Positions 7,014 to 13,633 of a stretch of 18,757 nt of DNA are shown here, piece by piece. Both the position numbers and the translations under genes were made by a program. Position 1 is the first letter of the stretch, and every line of letters starts with the position of its first letter. The stretch is taken from NCBI GenBank assembly GCA_017457465.1, contig JAFTHJ010000179.1, forward strand, positions 1 to 18,757, given 5' to 3'. The stretch comes from Clostridia bacterium (lineage in GTDB: Bacteria > Bacillota > Clostridia > Oscillospirales > CAG-272). The notes under the pieces are model-generated. The model saw only the letters and a list, made by a program, of their open reading frames with translations. It was not told where the DNA came from and searched no databases.

Positions 7014-7043
7014 GCGGGGAAACCTGATTTTGGGTTTCCCCGC
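7014..7043 (+). terminator. Hairpin after pfkA, probable terminator
   Basis: A perfect 11-bp stem GCGGGGAAACC (7014-7024) and GGTTTCCCCGC (7033-7043) with an 8-nt loop, followed by a loosely T-rich stretch. The GGGGAAACC arm resembles that of the repeat hairpin at 10224-10256, so it may be a relic of the same repeat family. Confidence 0.6.
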
Positions 7044-7072
7044 AGATATTTGCTTATTTTGGAAGTGATAGA

Positions 7073-7789
7073 ATGAGTCGGAAAAAGAATTATTTGCGCG
7101 GAATGAAGGCGGGAATTCCGATAGGTCTCGGATATTTCGCAGTCGCTCTCACGCTCGGTATTGCCGCCAAGGAGGCGGGATTTACACCGTTTCAGGCAAC
7201 GCTGACCAGCTTTCTGATAAACGCGTCGGCGGGTGAGTACATAGGATTCACGCTTATCGCGGCGGGGGCGAGTTACCTCGAGGTCTTTTTGATGGAGGCT
7301 ATTGCCAACGCCAGATATATGCTTATGTCGGCGGCGCTCAGTCAGAAGCTCAAGCCGGGCGTTGGAACGGTGCAGAGAATGCTTCTCGGATACTGCATTA
7401 CGGACGAGAATTTCGGTGTTTCGATAGCGCTCGATGAGCGTCTCGACCCTTTTTATACCTACGGTGTGGCTTCTGTCGCGATACCGGGGTGGTCGCTCGG
7501 AACTCTCTGCGGAGCTATTCTCGGAGAGGTGCTTCCCGTGAGTCTGCTATCGGCGCTCGGAGTGAGCCTTTACGGAATGTTTATTTCGGTCTTTATTCCC
7601 GAATCGAGAAAGAACAAGATAGTGGCGGGGCTTGTTGCTATAAGCTTTGCCTTGAGCTATGCGGTCTCCGCGATACCGTGGTTTGACGGAATTTCGGATG
7701 GTGTGAAAATAATCGCGCTCACTGTCGTTATTTCTCTTGCGGCGGCGCTTATCTTCCCTGTAAAGGAGGAAAATAAGGATGTCGCATAA
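7073..7789 (+). CDS. azlC: AzlC-type branched-chain amino acid permease, large subunit
   Basis: Large membrane subunit of an AzlCD-type exporter, known in Bacillus for azaleucine resistance and in Corynebacterium (BrnFE) for branched-chain amino acid export. The 238-residue protein begins with a short basic N-terminus (MSRKKNYLRGMKAGIPIGLGYF), a family hallmark, followed by several hydrophobic helices. NASAGEYIGFTLIAAG and EAIANARYMLMSAALSQKL (residues about 50-66 and 80-100) match the conserved AzlC core with its N-A-R-Y motif. YCITDENFGV follows. The C-terminal end is hydrophobic with a short charged tail. GGAAGTGA precedes ATG 7073. The gene overlaps azlD by 11 nt, which shows that the two subunits are translationally coupled. 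No dedicated promoter is obvious; read-through from pfkA is possible. Confidence 0.92.
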   Translation: MSRKKNYLRGMKAGIPIGLGYFAVALTLGIAAKEAGFTPFQATLTSFLINASAGEYIGFTLIAAGASYLEVFLMEAIANARYMLMSAALSQKLKPGVGTVQRMLLGYCITDENFGVSIALDERLDPFYTYGVASVAIPGWSLGTLCGAILGEVLPVSLLSALGVSLYGMFISVFIPESRKNKIVAGLVAISFALSYAVSAIPWFDGISDGVKIIALTVVISLAAALIFPVKEENKDVA

Positions 7790-8087
7790 CGTATATATCT
7801 ATATTTTCGGAATGGCGTTGGTTACTTATCTCATAAGGGTTTTGCCCCTCACGCTTATCCGAAAGGAAATAAAAAATGTAACCGTGCGCTCTTTTCTCTA
7901 CTATGTGCCTTATGTTACCCTCGCGGTAATGACATTCCCCGCGATACTTGACGCGACACAGTCTCCGATATCGGCTGTCGCGGCGCTTGTGGTGGCGATA
8001 GTACTTGCGTACTTCCGTCTCGGACTTTTCCCCGTGGCGGTATTAAGCTCGGTGACGGTATTCGTGCTTGAGCTGTTTATAAAGTAG
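7779..8087 (+). CDS. azlD: AzlD-type branched-chain amino acid exporter, small subunit
   Basis: Small membrane partner of AzlC. The 102 residues form about four hydrophobic helices. MALVTYLIRVLPLTLIRKEI near the N-terminus and the FLYYVPYVTLAVMTFPAIL segment are typical of AzlD. The start ATG 7779 lies inside the last codons of azlC in another frame, with AAGGAGGAAAATAAGG before it, so the pair is one translational unit. AzlCD needs both parts for transport; the substrate range here (branched-chain amino acids or analogues) is inferred from the family. Confidence 0.92.
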   Translation: MSHNVYIYIFGMALVTYLIRVLPLTLIRKEIKNVTVRSFLYYVPYVTLAVMTFPAILDATQSPISAVAALVVAIVLAYFRLGLFPVAVLSSVTVFVLELFIK

Positions 8088-8091
8088 GATG

Positions 8092-8120
8092 TTGACAATC
8101 CTCGCAAACTGTGGTAAAAT
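8092..8120 (+). promoter_or_regulatory. Strong sigma-A promoter for the lysyl-tRNA synthetase gene
   Basis: A perfect -35 TTGACA (8092-8097) and -10 TAAAAT (8115-8120) with a 17-bp spacer. The start would fall near 8127, giving a leader of only about 35 nt before ATG 8162. That is too short for a T-box riboswitch. Confidence 0.85.
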
Positions 8121-8161
8121 GTATAAGTTATAAAGATTTTTGATTTAAAGGAGCTGTAAAA

Positions 8162-10201
8162 ATGCATTGGTCGGAAGAAATTGCAGAAAAGCTTATTGAA
8201 CGCAATCCGAATAAGGAAGAATATGTGTGTGCCGCGGGTGTAAGCCCCTCGGGCTCGGTTCACATCGGAAACTTCAGAGACCTCGCAACCCCTCTTTTCG
8301 TTGTGAAGGCTCTGCAGAGAAAAGGCAAGAAGGCAAGACTTATTATCTCGTGGGATGAGTATGACCGTTGCCGCAAGATTCCCGCGAATGTTCAGGCAGT
8401 GGTCGGCGACAGCTATGATAAATATATCGGCTGTCCCTATGTTGACATTCCCGACCCGTGGGGCTGTCACGAGAATTACGCAAAGCACTTTGAGGAGGAG
8501 TTCCTCAACGGAATAAAGCCCTTTGGTATCGAGCTTGACTGCCGTTATCAGGCAGAGATGTACCGCTCGGGTAAGTACACAAAGGATATTATCGAATCTC
8601 TGCAGAAGAGAGGCGAGATATTTGAGATACTCGACTCCTTCAAGACAAAGGAGACGGGAAAGAGCGAAGAAGAGCTTCGTGCCGAGCACGACGCCGAAAA
8701 GGCGGCTTATTATCCCGTGAGCATCTTCTGCCCCGAGTGTAAGACCGACTTCACAACTATAACCTCGCTCTCCGAGGACTGCACAGAGGCGGACTATGAG
8801 TGCCGTTGCGGTCATAAGGGACATTTTAATTTCCTTGAGAACTTCAACTGTAAGCTCGGCTGGAAGATAGATTGGCCTATGCGTTGGAGATACGAGCAGG
8901 TCGACTTTGAGCCGGGCGGAAAGGACCACGCCGCTCCCACAGGCTCGTACAACAACTCGAAGGTTATATCCAAGAAGATATTCAACCACGAGGCTCCTCT
9001 TTTCCAGGGATATGAGTTTATCGGTATCAAGGGTATGACGGGTAAGATGTCCAGCTCGTCGGGACTCAACCTCACTCCCGAAACGCTTCTCAAGATTTAT
9101 CAGCCCGAGGTTCTGCTCTGGCTCTATTCCAAGACAGACCCCACACAGGCGTTTGATATATGCTTTGACGACGGAATCCTGCGTCAGTATTTCGAATACG
9201 ACAAGACCTTGAACGAGGTCAGAGCGGGAACGGCTAACGAGTTCACCCAGACCGTTATATACAACACCGAGGTCGAAGGACGTCAGGTTGAAACCGTTCC
9301 GATGTCCTTGCTCGTTCAGCTTGGCTCTATCGTGAACTTCAACGTTCCGATGCTTGAGACTGTCTTCGAGAAGATAGGTACGCCCTATAAGTACGAGCAG
9401 TTTGCCGACAGACTTGAACGCGCGAAGTTCTGGCTTGAGCAGTGCTCTCCCGAGAGTATGAACAAGCTCCGCCGCGGACGCAACTGGGATGTGTTTGGCG
9501 GAATGGACGAGAACGAGAAGCGCGAGATTGAGCTGCTTCACGCATTCCTCTCGACAGACGGATATTCTCTTGACGAGCTTAACGCCGAGCTTTACGCTAT
9601 CCCCAAGAGGGTTTACGGCGAGGGCTTTACAGACAAGGAAATGAAGGCTATTCAGGGAACCTTCTTCAAGAATGTATACAAGCTGCTTATCGACAGAGAA
9701 AAGGGACCGAGACTTTATCTGTTCCTCTATGCGATAAACAAGGCGGATTATATCGGTCTGCTTGATTTCTCCTACCCCGCAACCGAAGCGGAGCTTACTC
9801 CCGAGGAGGAGGTAGCCGAGGAGGTCGTAGAGGAGAGAGTTTACGGTGAGCCTGACCCTGTTGAGCCTATTAAGGAGGAGATAGATATCGACTTCTTCTC
9901 GAAGCTTGATTTGCGTGTTTGCAAGATAGAAAAGGCGGCGGAGATAAGAAAGTCGCACAGCTGTCTGAAGCTGACGCTCAATGACGGTATCGGACAGAGA
10001 GTTATCGTTTCGAGCATCAAGGGCGAATATAAGCCCGAGGAGCTTATCGGTAAGAAGATAATCGTCGTTGCTAACCTCAAACCCGCAAGATTCGCGGGTG
10101 TTACCAGCAACGGTATGCTCCTCGCGGGAACAAACAACGCCTGCGGCTGCAAGGTAATCTTCGTTGACGATATGATTCCCGAGGGAACACAGATAAAATA
10201 A
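8162..10201 (+). CDS. lysS: Class I lysyl-tRNA synthetase with C-terminal Trbp111-like tRNA-binding domain
   Basis: Charges tRNA-Lys with lysine. This is the class I (archaeal-type) enzyme, unrelated in fold to the class II LysRS of most bacteria. Seen: GVSPSGSVHIGN (26-37) with the HIGH-type motif; ISWDEYDRCRKIP (62-74); a Cys cluster C190, C193, C214, C216 that may bind zinc; EPGGKDHAAPTGSY (250-263), diagnostic for class I LysRS; and GKMSSSSG (294-301), the KMSKS equivalent. An acidic linker (about 541-575) leads to an OB-fold domain at 576-679 with FFSKLDLRVCKIEKA and GKKIIVVANLKPARFAGVTS. These are the hallmarks of Trbp111 and of the MetRS C-terminus. Class I LysRS is usually about 510-550 residues, so the added domain explains the 679. 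AAAGGAG (8147-8153) and a strong promoter precede it; tandem stops TAATAG end it. A MetRS assignment from the C-terminal domain alone would be wrong. Confidence 0.93.
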   Translation: MHWSEEIAEKLIERNPNKEEYVCAAGVSPSGSVHIGNFRDLATPLFVVKALQRKGKKARLIISWDEYDRCRKIPANVQAVVGDSYDKYIGCPYVDIPDPWGCHENYAKHFEEEFLNGIKPFGIELDCRYQAEMYRSGKYTKDIIESLQKRGEIFEILDSFKTKETGKSEEELRAEHDAEKAAYYPVSIFCPECKTDFTTITSLSEDCTEADYECRCGHKGHFNFLENFNCKLGWKIDWPMRWRYEQVDFEPGGKDHAAPTGSYNNSKVISKKIFNHEAPLFQGYEFIGIKGMTGKMSSSSGLNLTPETLLKIYQPEVLLWLYSKTDPTQAFDICFDDGILRQYFEYDKTLNEVRAGTANEFTQTVIYNTEVEGRQVETVPMSLLVQLGSIVNFNVPMLETVFEKIGTPYKYEQFADRLERAKFWLEQCSPESMNKLRRGRNWDVFGGMDENEKREIELLHAFLSTDGYSLDELNAELYAIPKRVYGEGFTDKEMKAIQGTFFKNVYKLLIDREKGPRLYLFLYAINKADYIGLLDFSYPATEAELTPEEEVAEEVVEERVYGEPDPVEPIKEEIDIDFFSKLDLRVCKIEKAAEIRKSHSCLKLTLNDGIGQRVIVSSIKGEYKPEELIGKKIIVVANLKPARFAGVTSNGMLLAGTNNACGCKVIFVDDMIPEGTQIK

Positions 10202-10223
10202 TAGAACGCGGAGGCGCGATTAT

Positions 10224-10279
10224 GTGGGGAAACCTTTTGAGGAAAGGTTTCCCCACACCCTTTCCACACCTTTTTAAGC
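10224..10279 (+). repeat. Hairpin repeat, copy 3, possible terminator after lysS
   Basis: A perfect 14-bp stem (10224-10237 with 10243-10256) encloses the loop TGAGG. It is followed by ACCC, TTTCC and ACACCTTTTTAAGC (10257-10279). The core CTTTTGAGGAA and the flank match the copy at 2479-2542 on the other strand; the flank also matches 2305-2321. It could end the lysS transcript, although a T-tract follows only after about 10 nt. Confidence 0.55.
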
Positions 10280-10310
10280 GGGGGAGGGGCTAACCGCCCG
10301 TATACGACCG

Positions 10311-10355
10311 AGACAATTGTCTGAGGATAATCCTGAAGCCGATTCGCATATGCGA
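10311..10355. other. Three short palindromes in tandem upstream of the acylation operon
   Basis: AGACAATTGTCT (10311-10322), AGGATAATCCT (10324-10334) and TCGCATATGCGA (10344-10355) are each perfect or odd-centre palindromes. They lie 40-85 bp upstream of the -35 at 10396. They could be binding sites for dimeric regulators, but they differ from one another and no regulator gene is adjacent. Confidence 0.3.
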
Positions 10356-10395
10356 TTTTTGCGATAAAAATATTGCCTAAAAGCTTATATTTCGG

Positions 10396-10425
10396 TTGAC
10401 AAAACAGAGTATAAAATGTTATAAT
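10396..10425 (+). promoter_or_regulatory. Strong sigma-A promoter for the acylation operon
   Basis: A perfect -35 TTGACA (10396-10401) and a perfect -10 TATAAT (10420-10425) with an 18-bp spacer. It gives a leader of about 65 nt before ATG 10496 and is the only clear promoter found ahead of the six-gene run that ends at 16813. Confidence 0.85.
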
Positions 10426-10495
10426 AAAAGTAAGTATGCGGACAGACTGAAAAGCGCCGTGTGTGAGCTTTAAAATCCATTTGGAGGATGAATAA

Positions 10496-11839
10496 ATGAA
10501 TAACGGGCATACCGACATATTTGTCGCAAATGTCGAAAAAAATATAAAGAAAACAACCCGCGCGGCGATAATAACCGCCTGTGTTCTTGCCGCCCTTATG
10601 ATAGCGCTTACCGTTGTTATAATAATAGATATCGTCGGACTTACGATAAAATATACCCTTGAGGCGGGTGAGGAGCTTCCGAGCGCGATGGCGCTTTCGG
10701 GGCGCTCCGACGCCAGATACGAGTTCGGAGATTACGACGGAGAGTTTACCACCCCCGGTGAGTACGAATTTTATATAGTGTCGGGCAGCCGACGCTACAA
10801 GGTCGAGCTTACCGTCGAGGATACAACGCCCCCAAGAGCCGAGCTTCTGCAGCTTTATGTCAACAAGGACGGACCTTTCCCCTCGGCTATCGACTTTTTC
10901 AAGGATGTGACCGACGCGTCGGAGGTTACCGCCAGATTCAAGAACGGTGTGAACCCCTCGGAGCTTGGTGACTATGTTGTACAGATAGAGCTTTGCGACG
11001 CGTATGATAACAAGAGAAACTATGAGACGAAAATGACACTTATAGTCGACACGGTTCCGCCCGTGATATCGGCGCCCTCCGCGATAACGGGATATCTCGG
11101 CGAGGCGGTGGCTTATCGCAAGGATATTGTCGTTACAGACAACTGCTTTGGCGAAATAAAGCTTGACGTGGACACCTCGAAGGTCAACCCCGACAAGGCG
11201 GGAAGCTACAAGGTAAAGTACACGGCGACCGATGCGGCGGGAAATTTCTCAACGCTTGAGCTGACCTTGACTATCGTTGCCGAGAAGGTGACATATGAGG
11301 CGCTTATGGAGCAGGTAGGTACACTTGCGGCACAGATTGGAATTTCCAAGAATATGACCAAGGAAGAGCAGGTCAAGCGGATATACGGATATGTCAACAG
11401 TCCAAATCTCTCGGCGTCGACGGCGAATATCAAGTTCTTTGACGAGTCGAATACCGACAGAAGCGATTGGATAAGAGAGGCGGCGCTCACCTTGAGAGCG
11501 GGTTCGGGTGACTGCTATTCGTATTTCGCGGTATCCAAGGCGTTCTTTGAGTATTTCGGAATTGAGAACAGAGATATTGAGCGCTCGAAGGGGGTTACCA
11601 CGCAGAGCGGAACTCACTTCTGGAGTATGGTAAACATAGGAACGGCGGAGAATCCGCAATGGTATTATTACGACGCGACAAGACTGAAAATCCCGCACTC
11701 AAGCGGAAATGCCTGTCTCTTTACAGAGGCGCAGCTTATAGAGTATAATACCGATAAGCAACCCGGATTTTTGACCTATGACCACAAGGGCTACCCCGAG
11801 ACTTCCACGAAAATTATAAACACAGGATATACTTGGTAA
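10496..11839 (+). CDS. Membrane-anchored Ig-like/transglutaminase-like protein
   Basis: A 447-residue protein of unknown substrate. A short cytoplasmic N-terminus is followed by one hydrophobic helix (about 23-50), so the rest should lie outside the cell. Residues about 55-262 form beta-sandwich repeats: VEDTTPPRAE (107-115) and VDTVPPVISAP (184-194) are typical starts of bacterial Ig-like/DUF5011-type domains, and YTATDAAGNFST (242-253) is a typical end. The C-terminal part (about 270-447) is a transglutaminase-like fold: GSGDCYSY with C340, GTHFWSMV with H374 and YYYDATR with D393 give a full Cys-His-Asp triad. In bacteria such domains are often proteases or amidases, or cross-link peptides. 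GGAGG (10483-10487) precedes ATG 10496. Its stop overlaps the next ATG (TAATG), so it belongs to the adenylation-ligase operon. The function is inferred only as acting on an envelope substrate. Confidence 0.85.
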   Translation: MNNGHTDIFVANVEKNIKKTTRAAIITACVLAALMIALTVVIIIDIVGLTIKYTLEAGEELPSAMALSGRSDARYEFGDYDGEFTTPGEYEFYIVSGSRRYKVELTVEDTTPPRAELLQLYVNKDGPFPSAIDFFKDVTDASEVTARFKNGVNPSELGDYVVQIELCDAYDNKRNYETKMTLIVDTVPPVISAPSAITGYLGEAVAYRKDIVVTDNCFGEIKLDVDTSKVNPDKAGSYKVKYTATDAAGNFSTLELTLTIVAEKVTYEALMEQVGTLAAQIGISKNMTKEEQVKRIYGYVNSPNLSASTANIKFFDESNTDRSDWIREAALTLRAGSGDCYSYFAVSKAFFEYFGIENRDIERSKGVTTQSGTHFWSMVNIGTAENPQWYYYDATRLKIPHSSGNACLFTEAQLIEYNTDKQPGFLTYDHKGYPETSTKIINTGYTW

Positions 11840-13206
11840 TGAGAAAAAATATACTTCAATATCTTGAGGACAGCGCGGCGCGTCTGCCCGAGAAAACCGC
11901 ATTTTCTGACGGTAAAGAGAATATAAGCTTTGGTGAGCTTGGGAGAGCATCAAGGGCGATAGGCAGCTATCTTGCCGCGAGAGGAATAAGGCGTGAGGCG
12001 GTCGCGGTCTTTATGGACAAGCACCCGAGGACGTTGGCGGCGTTCTTCGGAGCGATATACGCGGGTTGCTTTTACGTCTGCATTGATTCGGCTATGCCCG
12101 AGGAAAGAATAAAAACTATACTGAATAATGTTGGCGCGAGGGTTATAATATCCGATGCGAAAAATTATAAAAAGGCGGCTGCCTTGGGTGCCGAGTGGCT
12201 CCTCGAGTACGACGATATCGCGCAGACCGATATAGACGAGGCGCTTCTCGTGTCTATCCGCGCAAGGCAGATAGACACAGACCCGATATATGTTGTTTTT
12301 ACTTCGGGCTCTACAGGTGTTCCGAAGGGAGTCGTGGCGTGTCACCGTTCGGTGATAGATTACACCGAGGCGCTCTGTGAGGCGCTTGAATTCTCGGAGG
12401 ATACTGTTTTCGGAAACCAGACACCTCTCTATTTCGACGCGCCGCTCAAGGAGATAATGCCGACGCTCAAATACGGAGCTACGACATATTTTATTCCGAA
12501 ATCGCTGTTTATGTTTCCCGTAAAGCTTGTGGAATATCTCAATACGCACAGAATAAACACGATATGCTGGGTTGTTTCGGCGCTCACGCAGATATCGGCG
12601 CTTGGCGCGTTTGAGGTATGCCGTCCCGAGCATTTGCGGCTCGTGGCGTTCGGAAGCGAGGTCTTTCCCGAAAAGGATTACAAGCTCTGGAGAGAGAATA
12701 TCCCCGAGGCTACCTTCTATAACCTTTACGGTCCGACCGAGGCAACGGGTATGTCCTGCTATTGGTGTGCGGACAGAGAGCTGTCCGAGGGCGAGTCTAT
12801 ACCGATAGGAAAGCCCTTTAACAATACCGATGTGTTTCTGCTTGACGAGAGCGGTAAAGAGTCGGACGAGGGAGAGATATGTATTCGCGGTACCTGCATT
12901 ACAATGGGGTACTATAAGAATCCCGAAAAGACGGCAGAGGTGTTCGTGCAGAACCCGCTCAACGGGGCGTACGGTGAGCTGATATACCGCACGGGAGATA
13001 TCGGACGGAGAAACGAATATGGTGAGCTTGTTTTTGTTACGCGCAAGGATTCGCAGATAAAGCATATGGGACACCGTATCGAGCTTGGCGAGATAGAGGC
13101 TTCGGCACTGAAGTGCCGAAACGTCAGAAAGTCGTGCTGCGTTTACGATGCCGAGCATAAGAGGATAGCTCTTTCTACGAGGGAGATGCCGAGGCGGCGG
13201 AGCTGA
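11839..13206 (+). CDS. DltA-like amino-acid adenylation enzyme, frameshifted near the C-terminus
   Basis: ATP-dependent amino-acid activating enzyme of the ANL superfamily, like DltA, that loads a carrier protein. Visible motifs: FTSGSTGVPKG (154-164), NQTPLYFDAPLKE (193-205) with the Asp that usually holds the amino group, NLYGPTEATGMSC (295-307), YRTGDIG (383-389) and RKDSQIKHMGHRIELGEIE (402-420). Around codon 445 the frame breaks. The open frame ends STREMPRRRS at 13206, while the expected C-terminus with catalytic Lys continues in the next frame to 13340. One missing base in the CTTT run at 13171-13174 would restore a protein of about 500 residues. ATG 11839 overlaps the previous stop. 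The core FDAPLKE differs from DltA, so the substrate may not be D-alanine. Either the gene is broken or this is a sequencing or assembly error. Confidence 0.85.
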   Translation: MRKNILQYLEDSAARLPEKTAFSDGKENISFGELGRASRAIGSYLAARGIRREAVAVFMDKHPRTLAAFFGAIYAGCFYVCIDSAMPEERIKTILNNVGARVIISDAKNYKKAAALGAEWLLEYDDIAQTDIDEALLVSIRARQIDTDPIYVVFTSGSTGVPKGVVACHRSVIDYTEALCEALEFSEDTVFGNQTPLYFDAPLKEIMPTLKYGATTYFIPKSLFMFPVKLVEYLNTHRINTICWVVSALTQISALGAFEVCRPEHLRLVAFGSEVFPEKDYKLWRENIPEATFYNLYGPTEATGMSCYWCADRELSEGESIPIGKPFNNTDVFLLDESGKESDEGEICIRGTCITMGYYKNPEKTAEVFVQNPLNGAYGELIYRTGDIGRRNEYGELVFVTRKDSQIKHMGHRIELGEIEASALKCRNVRKSCCVYDAEHKRIALSTREMPRRRS

Positions 13207-13340
13207 AGCGAGAGCTTACTCTGCTTTTACCGAAATATATGCTTCCCGCGATATGCGAGAGGGTTCCCGCGATGCCGCTTACCGAGAATGGAAAAATAAA
13301 CCGCCGCTCTTTGAAGGAACGCGCGGAAAACTACGACTGA
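13173..13340 (+). pseudogene. Displaced C-terminal subdomain of the adenylation enzyme
   Basis: Reading from TTC 13173 gives 55 intact codons: FYEGDAEAAELKREL, then LLPKYMLPAICERVP, and PLTENGKINRRSLKER. This is the A10 region of adenylation enzymes; the Lys of NGK is the residue that catalyses adenylate formation. The stop TGA (13338-13340) lies 14 nt before the carrier protein start, the spacing expected for an intact operon. The 55 codons are free of stops and keep family features. That argues for a very recent mutation or a base-calling error, not an old pseudogene. Confidence 0.8.
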
Positions 13341-13354
13341 TTACGGAGAGAATT

Positions 13355-13582
13355 ATGGAAAAGCTTATAGAAATTTTGCAGGAGCTTCACGATGACGTGG
13401 ATTTTTATGCCGAGCAGGGACTTGTTGATGACGGTGTGCTTGATTCGCTCGACATCGTTGCTATAGTTACCGAAATAGATTCCGAGTTCGGAGTGAGAAT
13501 TCCGCCCGAGGAGATAATTCCCGAGAATTTCAACTCGGCAGAGGCGCTCTGGGCGCTTATCTCGAAGCTCGACGAGGTATAA
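13355..13582 (+). CDS. Acyl/aminoacyl carrier protein (DltC-like)
   Basis: A 75-residue acidic four-helix carrier protein. DDGVLDSLDIVAIV (25-38) holds the Ser that would carry 4'-phosphopantetheine; DSLD is the variant of DSL found in DltC and other stand-alone carrier proteins. VRIPPEEIIPENFNS is the helix II-III region. A longer upstream in-frame start at 13253 would overlap the adenylation gene and lacks a carrier-like sequence. ATG 13355 has CGGAGAG (13344-13350) at good spacing. It lies between the ligase and the MBOAT gene, the same order of jobs as in dlt operons, so it should receive the amino acid activated by the preceding enzyme. No phosphopantetheinyl transferase gene is in the window. 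Confidence 0.9.
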   Translation: MEKLIEILQELHDDVDFYAEQGLVDDGVLDSLDIVAIVTEIDSEFGVRIPPEEIIPENFNSAEALWALISKLDEV

Positions 13583-13633
13583 GATTTATTTTTGATATTG
13601 TAAAGTAAAAAACTATAAGGAGGAGAAAATAAA

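Noticed and set aside
8121..8161. T-box or other riboswitch before the synthetase gene
   Set aside because: The leader is only about 35 nt, too short for such an element.
7910..9958. A 682-codon open frame on the minus strand opposite azlD and lysS
   Set aside because: It is antisense to two well-identified genes, has low-complexity Leu/Val/Arg composition and no family motif. Codon bias of lysS explains the lack of stops.
8162..10201. Methionyl-tRNA synthetase
   Set aside because: Only the C-terminal OB-fold resembles MetRS. The catalytic part has the GKDH motif and layout of class I LysRS.
11950..13158. A 402-codon minus-strand frame opposite the adenylation gene
   Set aside because: It is a shadow of the coding strand, with no recognisable domain or ribosome binding site.
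13165..13180. Programmed ribosomal frameshift in the adenylation gene
   Set aside because: The zero-frame codons GCT CTT TCT do not make a slippery heptamer that re-pairs in the new frame, and no stimulating structure is obvious. A lost T is simpler.
13253..13354. Longer N-terminus for the carrier protein
   Set aside because: The extension overlaps the displaced end of the adenylation gene, in a different frame, and is not carrier-like; ATG 13355 has the ribosome binding site.
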